Source of the DNA: Leuctra nigra
Taxonomy: Eukaryota > Arthropoda > Insecta > Plecoptera > Leuctridae
Assembly: GCA_934045905.1 (NCBI GenBank)
Contig: OW203771.1
Location: 18,465,701-18,529,700 of the forward strand
Direction of reading: 5' to 3'
DNA length: 64,000 bases
Shown here: positions 58,101 to 64,000 of the stretch, piece after piece
How positions within the stretch are numbered: the stretch's first letter is position 1
Layout: each line of letters starts with the position of its first letter
Notes under the pieces: model-generated
The model's input: the letters and a program-made list of their open reading frames with translations, nothing else
What the model was told of the DNA's origin: nothing
Database searches by the model: none
Position numbers and translations under genes: made by a program

Positions 58101-61100
58101 CGGCCTTCGCCCCTACGGTCGATGTATTTATATATGGCCGAATCTCTGCCCGGAAGGTTCTTGCCTGATAAGTTGAAGTTAAATTGCGCACTTCCGGCAA
58201 CATTAAGGCTGATTCCACATGAACTGAGCCTCTCGTCTTGGTAACATGATAATGTGACGTCAGAGCCAGACAGAAACACCTGATCCCGCGGTGTTAAACT
58301 CACGTCCAATGTGGTGTTATCTGTAAACAGTATAAGATTTCATTTTACACATAATAAACACGAAAGAAGGAGCTTGATTCTATGCCGTTTTTAGTGGGCT
58401 TCAAATGAATGTCTCGGGTAAAAGACTACAAATGCATAAGGAGGAGCCGAGTTTAGGGCATCATTTTTGGTATTCTGAATGTTGAATTCCCAAAAGACTT
58501 GAGAGACAGGAATTTGTGTTGATTTGTGTAAGAAGTTCTGAGTTAGAGGAGAGATTGTTGAAATCTATTTCCATCCCGAGTATTGGTCAAGGAAGAATGT
58601 GAGCGTCTATCTACCACAATTCGATTTTCACAATAAACTTTATATCGCCGTTGACGCCTTTCACAAATACCCGATGTTGAAACAAACTGGATCTGGTAGG
58701 GAGGTGATTTGAGAGATGTTTATAACTTACCTCCGATTACCACCGTCCCGTAATCATACTCCCACGCCCCTCCTGCCATCCTGCCTCTGCACCCGAAGTT
58801 GTAAGTTCCTGGATTATCAAACGTAATCTTCACACCACAATCCCCTTCAGCAAGTCCTCTACCATAGTACTTCATATTTATCCCTTGAGCATTGTAAACG
58901 GGTGAAGTAGGAGCTTCAGCTTGACTCAGATTGTAGTAATTGTAATTGGATATTTGTATCCCACAGTCCACCAGGGAATGTTCAGTTGTGCACAGTATTG
59001 TGAACTTGTCATTGGGTCTGGCCACAGATCTTGCGTTTTCGATTTTAATGCCTCGGACTCCTAAAATAAAAAAATGTAAGGTGCAGTCATATATTTTTTC
59101 CCGCCAAAAGTCATTTTGGAGCGGTTTTTGAGGGGAATACGAAATATAAATTGCCATATTTGGCATACGGTTATGAATATCGAAAAAGCAAGAAAGGCAT
59201 GACATGTATTGGACCTTTATCTACATTTCCATCGCTTACTGTCATAACTTTGCTTCTTCTATGTGGTTAGCATTTGTCGGGCACGAAAACGCTCCGTTTG
59301 AGAGACGGATGAGCGACGGACAAAAAACGGAGCGTTTTCGTGCCCGACAAATGCTGACCACATAGTAGGAGCAAAGTTATGACAGTCAGCGATGAAAATG
59401 TAGATAAAGGTTCAATGAATGTCATGCCTTTCTTGCTTTTTCTATATTCATAACTGTTTGCCAAATATGGCAATTTATATTTCGTATTTCCCTCAAAAAA
59501 CCGCTCCAAAATGACTTTTGGCGGGAACAAATATATGACCGGCCAATACCTACTTTAAATTAATTTTGAATGGACGTCTTGACTTCGCCCATTTCTTGAT
59601 AGACATACTTTTCAGTGCTGACATTTTATATGTAGACCTGATTTTATTTTACACTGATGATTTAATGGGTTTCAAAAATAGGAGAACATCCTGTAGTACT
59701 AGAGAAGTAGAATTTAATGAACACAAAAATGCTCCATTTCTTGTGGCACTTTTGTTAATCGTCTCTCAAGCAACGATTGGTTTGACATAATTTGAGAACT
59801 CAAAAGTTGATAAACATCTGACGTATCTAATAAACAAACCCAACATCCTGGGTGCAGGGCGTGTTCAACTGATATTTTCTTTCACTTCTTATCACAATAA
59901 AATCAAAAAAATATCATACATTTTTCAAGAAATTGAACGTTTTTGAGTGGATTCCAGGCTCGTGGGAATGTAAAATATATTGAAATATATTGCAATATTA
60001 TATTATATTTATATACCTATAATAATATATGTGTATATTGTTGGAAATATATTTTTGAAATTATAAATAGATACCTTGTAGGGCAACAACTGGGGAGTTG
60101 TTCTTTGTAATTTGAACCAGCTTAACATCCCAGAATAATTATAAATTGTTTAAAATAAAAAAATATTAGATTGTGCATTTAAGAGCCCCAGAATCGCTTT
60201 TAAATTGTTTAAAATAAAAAAAATAGCACTGCGGGGTTATGGCCCCATTTTACTCCAGTCATTTTACTGAAAAAAAGGGTCCAACCCCAAACTAATTGTT
60301 TCTAAACATGATTTTTGACAATATTATTGAGGTCTGCCCACATAACTAATAAACGAAAGTTTACCAAATTTTGGGCCGCCATTTTGTTTTTATCAAGTGT
60401 TTTGTCAAAATCACCATTTAATTTTTCACTTGAAAATGTAAAAGAAATTTTTACTTTCAATATTTTTTTATTTTTTTGGATTGTTTTGTGTAACTCAAAA
60501 AAAATAATTAGCTTGATCGCATTCATTGTTATCCAATCATATCCATTTAAATACAAAAACATCAATTTTATTAATACTGCTCTATACGAGTCGTTATTTA
60601 AGTTATCGACTTCATTTTTGCACTGAAATATTTCTCACTTAATACACTATGACATATAAAAAGTTTACCGAAATCGGCTTAGTAAAACAATTTTTCCTAA
60701 CAAAATTTTCGACATACATAGAAAAACAAATTGATTCCACATTCAATTTGAGATTTAAAGCCCATGCTAATTGAAAATTAAAATGAAAAATAACAATTTT
60801 GATCCGTTAAATATAGGTAATGAATAAAAAAAAATTATATACATTTTTGAGCAGCCATATTATTTTTACAGATAATTTTGAGGAAATCACGTATTAATTT
60901 TTATTTAAATAATGTTTAAATTTCCGGTTAATTTATTACGTGATTAATTATTGTTGGAAATATACACAATAGAGAAAAAATTATTTTCGTCATTGCGTTT
61001 GTTGTTTGGAAGTAATTTCTTTTCTTGCAAATAACCTCAAATAAATCAAAACGGCTCTAAAACGACAGCCGTTTGAGCTATTGGCACAAAATTTTCAGAA

Positions 61101-62486
61101 ATTGTGCACCACGTGGTGCATTATGACATATAAAAAATTTACTTAAATCTAACGATTGTGAAAAAAGCTATTAACTAAAGAAGGTCGTTTAAAAAATATG
61201 ATAATTATTAATGTTTTCCAAATTTTACTGCAAATTTTTAACACCGATATAACTGCGACGCTTTTAATAAATGACATTTTATTATGGTCCACCTAAGTAA
61301 CTTTATGAACGAAAGTTTTCCAATTTTTGGGCAGCCATTTTGATTTTACAGATTTTAAGGCACATAATTATCAAATTTTTAAACGACTTTCTTTAGTTTA
61401 TTTCACAATTGTTAGATTTGAGTAAATTTTTATATGTCATAATGCACCACCTTATGCACAAGTTCTGAAAATTGTGTGCCAATAGCTCAAACGGCTGTCG
61501 TTTTAGAGCCGTTTTGGTTTATTTGAGGTTATTTGCAAGAAAATAAATTACTTCCAAACAACAAACGCAATCGCAATTTTTTTTTCTCGATTGTGTATAT
61601 TTTCAACAATAATTAATCACGTAATAAATTAACCGGAAGTTCAAACATTATTAAAATAAAAATTAATACGTGATATCCACAAAATTATCTGTAAAAACAA
61701 AATGGCTACTCAAAAATGTATATATTTTTTTTTATTCATTTACTATGTTTAACGGATCAAAATAGTTATTTTTAATTTTAATTTTCAATTTGCATGTGCT
61801 TTTAATCTCAAATTGAATGTGGAATCATTTTTTTTTCAATGTATGTCGAAATGTTTTTTGGGAAAAATAGTTGTATTAAGTCGATTTTGGTAAACATTTT
61901 ATATGTCATAGTGTATCAAGTGAGGAATATTTCAGTGCAAAATTGAAGTTGATAACTTCAATAACGACTCGTATAGAGCAGTTTTAATAAAATTGATGTT
62001 TTTGTATTTAAATGGATATGATTGGATAACAATGAATGCGATAAAGCTGATTATTTTTTTTGAGTTGCACAAAACAATCCAAAAAAATAAAAAAATATTG
62101 AAAGTAAAAATTTCCTTTGCATTTTTAAGTGAAAAATAAAATGGTGATTTTGACAAAACACTTGATAAAAACAAAATGGCGGCCCAAAATTTGGTAAACT
62201 TTCGTTTATGAGTTATGGGAGTAGACCTCAATAATATTGTCAAAAAACATTTCTAGAAATAATTAGTTTGGGGTCAAATGATAAAGTGACTGGAGTATTT
62301 CCAGTAGTACCCCCCCCCCTCCCTCCCTCAACAACCGTAATGAAAATCGTTCCTTTGCTCCTGCTGCATTCTCTCCCCCGTTTCGCAGCAAACAGGCAGG
62401 GATGCAGCTAGGTTTATGTACTTACCTGCGATGCCTATTATTATCAAGCAGGTTGTGAATAGTTTTAACTCATATTTCACACCCAT
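52072..62486 (-). CDS. Fas3-like Ig-superfamily receptor, gene A
   Basis: Predicted type I membrane adhesion or recognition protein. Exons: 62486-62426, 59060-58731, 58320-57982, 57645-57268, 56728-56603, 55527-55357, 54381-54223, 52925-52773, 52145-52072; every junction phase 1; 596 codons. Signal peptide about 1-20; Ig1 about 21-130 and Ig2 to 243, both with the four-Cys Fas3 plan; Ig3 to 369 (RPPANITWYL); TM about 375-400; tail about 195 residues with DDIYDDGD, AYVPERP and RYSLPSSS. The structure is fully supported by consensus splice sites. It lies head-to-tail upstream of gene B, so the pair arose by tandem duplication. Against gene B it lacks the YxN sites and PPLPTR, and one tail Tyr is Phe (DDVFEEI). 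Fas3 binds homophilically in Drosophila; ligand here is unknown. Confidence 0.83.
52197..52629. mobile_element. Family E MITE in gene A intron 8
   Basis: Ends TAGGGAAGTCTC/GAGACTTCCCTA; inverted relative to the copy at 23433-23866. It lies 50 bp upstream of the last exon. Confidence 0.75.
52773..52925 (-). CDS. Gene A exon 8 (tail)
   Basis: KEMEKEMGDDDVFEEIAYVP, then ERPRLLPSSS. Aligns with gene B exon 8 but with Phe where B has the Tyr of NVYGNV. Acceptor TTCTTTGCAG, donor TCT G|GTACGT; the exon is followed by a further exon, unlike in gene B. Confidence 0.78.
52926..54222. other. Gene A intron 7
   Basis: No gene. Holds low-complexity AT-rich DNA and a poly-G tract near 53577; dispersed repeat ends are likely near 53010 and 53520 but not resolved. 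Confidence 0.4.
54223..54381 (-). CDS. Gene A exon 7 (tail, IYDDG motif)
   Basis: ESGDEDDIYDDGDTNITAKQ followed by a basic KKKLGTGKG end. The acidic-flanked tyrosine matches gene B exon 7. Acceptor CTGTCTTCTAG, donor AAA G|GTAAAT. Confidence 0.8.
54440..54977. mobile_element. Small MITE and hAT-like GGAACTAGTTCC element
   Basis: 54440-54523 is a short element with ends GGTCGGTGACAG/CTGTCACCGACC. Directly next to it, 54526-54977 has hAT-like ends CAGTGTTGGG and CCCAACAGTG and an interior of GGAACTAGTTCC-type words; its 8-bp flanks match only 4 of 8, so it is older. Gene A intron 6. Confidence 0.6.
55357..55527 (-). CDS. Gene A exon 6 (tail)
   Basis: MPEQSVEMCEVEIKEAVMKN, then NYRKDIPQ and a short Pro-rich RAPFPLPK. 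Homologous to gene B exon 6 at its start only. Ends ATC G|GTAAGT. Confidence 0.8.
55690..56100. mobile_element. Foldback MITE, family C copy 2
   Basis: Palindromic copy of the 12828-13222 element with the same AATTTTCGGGT centre. Gene A intron 5. Confidence 0.8.
56129..56500 (+). mobile_element. 5S rRNA-derived SINE, copy 2
   Basis: CCCAACGGCTGG, GATACCTCGGTTCTCGT, GATCACCGAGGTTAAGCAAC and TGCCGTTGGG as in copy 1; the tail has GGGACGTTAAGCCGTTGGTC and is longer. The 3' end is approximate. It lies 100 bp downstream of the TM exon donor. Confidence 0.8.
56603..56728 (-). CDS. Gene A exon 5 (transmembrane)
   Basis: EEAPSLFVALSIACVCVALV and on through VAVLCCM, then FTKRGRYAVAG as the cytoplasmic anchor. 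Acceptor TTATTTCACAG, donor GCAG|GTACAG. The helix is unusually rich in Ala, Val and Cys. Confidence 0.86.
57268..57645 (-). CDS. Gene A exon 4 (Ig3 and stalk)
   Basis: PPKNDITLHM to VTCEVTHVGMADKF, then a stalk IIGRPIIEHPTLHSDSNV. Very close in DNA to the gene B Ig3 exon over the Ig part only; the stalks are unrelated. Donor CTT G|GTAAGT. Confidence 0.87.
57744..57878. mobile_element. Family B MITE in gene A intron 3
   Basis: AGTGCAATCACATAAAATGA and the inverse TCATTTTATGTGATAGCAC; same core as 8082-8209. About 100 bp upstream of the Ig3 exon. Confidence 0.75.
57982..58320 (-). CDS. Gene A exon 3 (Ig2)
   Basis: SLTPRDQVFLSGSDVTLSC, LSSCGIS, GRCDLNI and GEVSCDV repeat the four-Cys plan; NLS and NIT are glycosylation sites. 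Acceptor CTGTTTACAG, donor GCG A|GTAAGT. Confidence 0.87.
58731..59060 (-). CDS. Gene A exon 2 (Ig1)
   Basis: RPNDKFTILC, LVDCGIQIS, YYGRGLAEGDCGVKI and YNFGCRGR follow Fas3 domain 1 closely, including the YxGxGLxxGxCGV stretch. The acceptor TTTATTTTAG lies about 25 bp from the edge of a foldback MITE. Donor GGA G|GTAAGT. Confidence 0.88.
59086..59540. mobile_element. Foldback MITE at the Ig1 splice acceptor
   Basis: Arms of about 200 bp (TCATATATTTTTTCCCGCC and the inverse GGCGGGAACAAATATATGA) meet in AAAACGGAGCGTTTTCGTGC. Its edge is about 25 nt from the acceptor AG of gene A exon 2. Confidence 0.8.
60251..62297. mobile_element. 2-kb foldback element in gene A intron 1
   Basis: Two arms of about 0.9-1 kb mirror each other from TACTCCAGTC to GACTGGAGTA around a centre near 61270. 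Arms differ by scattered substitutions and small indels. A 103-codon frame occurs in each arm as a consequence of the mirror symmetry (plus strand from 60315, minus strand from 62243); its Phe/Ile-rich product is not protein-like. Confidence 0.85.
62426..62486 (-). CDS. Gene A exon 1 (signal peptide)
   Basis: ATG, then MGVKYELKLFTTCLIIIGIA and a GCAG|GTAAGT donor in phase 1; joining to exon 2 gives GVRGIKIENA. Length and hydrophobic core are typical of a signal peptide. Confidence 0.82.
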
Positions 62487-62718
62487 TATCTCGAAAACAA
62501 TGTATTTGTGTGATTAATCAAACGATCAACTTAACAACAATGAACTTGAAAGGAAAGTGAGTAAATAAAGTATAACTAATAAAATGGCAGAAGCAGTGAA
62601 GTTCGGCCAGGACATGCGATATTGTACAGATAGTTATAACTTATCTTTCACCGCATCCTCTCAGAAGATAGTCAAATTATTTCATTTCACACGTCATTGC
62701 TGAATGCATTACAATGTA

Positions 62719-62953
62719 TAAAGCTGGGTTCCCATTCTTCACATCGAATTCGCTTCCGGTTCGCTTCGCTTTCGCAAAATGGCTACCTTTTAACAAAGGA
62801 AATCGTCCATGTTTACATTCGCATGTTCCCGTGTTTCGGTTTCGTTAAAGTTGAGCCAATTTTAACTTTGACGAAACCGAAACGCAACCGAAACAAGTGA
62901 GCGAAGCGAACCGGAAGCGAATTCGATGCGAAGTATGGGAACCCAGCTTTACG
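62719..62953. mobile_element. TA-flanked MITE upstream of gene A
   Basis: Terminal repeats of about 60 bp, AAGCTGGGTTCCCAT/ATGGGAACCCAGCTT, with TA on both sides as for Tc1/mariner-type targets. CpG-rich arms with repeated GCGAAGCGAA words. About 230 bp upstream of the gene A start codon. Confidence 0.8.
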
Positions 62954-63129
62954 ATATTTCTTTGTCGAGGAATATTACTTCTTTCGACTGAATTACATAA
63001 TGCGATTTATTGTTCAACTTCTGAGACATCAATTTTTGCACACCATATTTAGTATTACGTTTCCATTGTGCAAATGTTTGTCACAAAACTTGAGATTTAA
63101 GTTCCACGAAGAATTGACTGTGTCGCACG

Positions 63130-63960
63130 GAAGTTTACTAAATTCATCGCTCGACCGTTGGGGGAAATTGAGAGATATATAATGTTCCGTGACTGGGTGT
63201 GACTTTGATAGGATGTTCACATGATCTGCAGTCAGATTGTATATTACTTAGTAGATTTTTATTTTATTTTTGCTTCTTGCCTGTTAGACGCCAGTTATTC
63301 AACAAAACCGCTTAAAACGATACTTTTTCGGACACGATTGGAGATCAAACCTGGCACAAATTGACATCAAATTTTATACATTCTACATTTTATATTCTGT
63401 GCTTTTAATTTTTATAGGCACCCAGCGAGATAAGAAAAAGGCTTATATTCACCATAAATCAATTAATAATTGCTAATAAACCAATCGAAAAATTTAAAAT
63501 GTACACTCAACAAAAGATAACACGGTATTCTAAAGAAAATGATTCGCTGAAAAAGGTTTGATGGCGTCATCCGATTAAATCTATGAACACGTAATCTGCC
63601 TCTAGTAGTTGAGTTCTGATTTCATTGATAATAACAAAGATTGTTCGTCAAGGAACCTGACCAGCAGCCAATCCGTTTCGATCAAATACCGTTTTATGAA
63701 TTGTTGGGTGTACCAGTAACAACCCTAAGTTTTTTTTATCTAACTATGATACAAATTTATTTCATCCCCATTTCGTCTCCAATCGTATCCAAAAAAAAGT
63801 ATGCAACAAGCAGCAAAATCGCTCGCGCTTGCAGACCTTACGTACACTTGGTACAACTAAAATTGATCCTTCAATAAATCTGATTGACTGAAAAATGTTA
63901 GATCGCACCATCAGAAGTCGTTCCAAGCGATCTCCTCGTCTCACTCTAGTAGGTGACTTC
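63130..63960 (-). repeat. Repeat R copy upstream of gene A
   Basis: Matches the element upstream of gene B in reverse orientation: GCCAGTTATTCAACAAAACC, ACACGATTGGAGATCAAACC and, near 63830, GCGCTTGCAGACCTTA. Noncoding. Confidence 0.5.
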
Positions 63961-64000
63961 ACATTTCAATGATAATAACAAGCTTTGATTATTATTGAAC

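Noticed and set aside
60315..62243. Two matching 103-codon frames
   Set aside because: They mirror each other because they lie in the arms of one foldback; composition is AT-driven and no domain is visible.

Overview
The window is AT-rich animal DNA with spliced genes. The lineage is insect, because one gene has the full exon set and signature sequences of an insect odorant receptor (7-TM OR family) and two others resemble fasciclin-3, an insect Ig-superfamily adhesion protein. The dense DNA-transposon and MITE load would suit a hemipteroid insect such as a planthopper, but the sequence alone does not prove the order or species.

Three genes can be reconstructed exon by exon, all on the minus strand. 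(1) An odorant receptor, 18584 to 9913, six exons, 585 codons, carries a five-unit in-frame repeat in its TM4-TM5 loop. (2) Fas3-like gene B, 46042 to 27044, encodes a signal peptide, two four-cysteine Fas3-type Ig domains, a third Ig domain, a TM segment and a tail with Tyr motifs and an SH3 ligand. (3) Fas3-like gene A, 62486 to 52072, is its tandem paralogue with the same exon order. In A and B every intron is phase 1. I built the splice sites by eye and every junction keeps phase; no transcript data were used. A CpG-rich candidate first exon (20098-19828) may belong to a further gene I cannot identify.

Most of the rest is transposable elements. From left to right: 0.4-9.8 kb holds Helitron-like copies, foldback MITEs and a CRE/ETS-motif array. 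9.9-18.6 kb is the OR gene, whose introns hold two hAT MITEs, a 60-bp minisatellite, a 5S-derived SINE and a 2.2-kb composite element. 18.6-27 kb is intergenic (hAT, foldbacks, tRNA-SINE). 27-46 kb is gene B, with a 3.2-kb LINE, (GAA)60, a DDE-transposase relic and a hAT MITE inside a coding exon. 46-52 kb is intergenic Helitron-like copies and a SINE split by a TTAA-flanked MITE. 52-62.5 kb is gene A, with a 2-kb foldback in intron 1.

A and B are probably receptors or adhesion molecules that couple extracellular Ig binding to tyrosine-based and SH3 signalling. The most striking event is in gene B: a hAT MITE with a perfect 8-bp target duplication sits inside the third Ig exon and supplies a splice donor, while the duplicated target supplies the acceptor, so the element could be removed as a new phase-1 intron at the cost of three residues.
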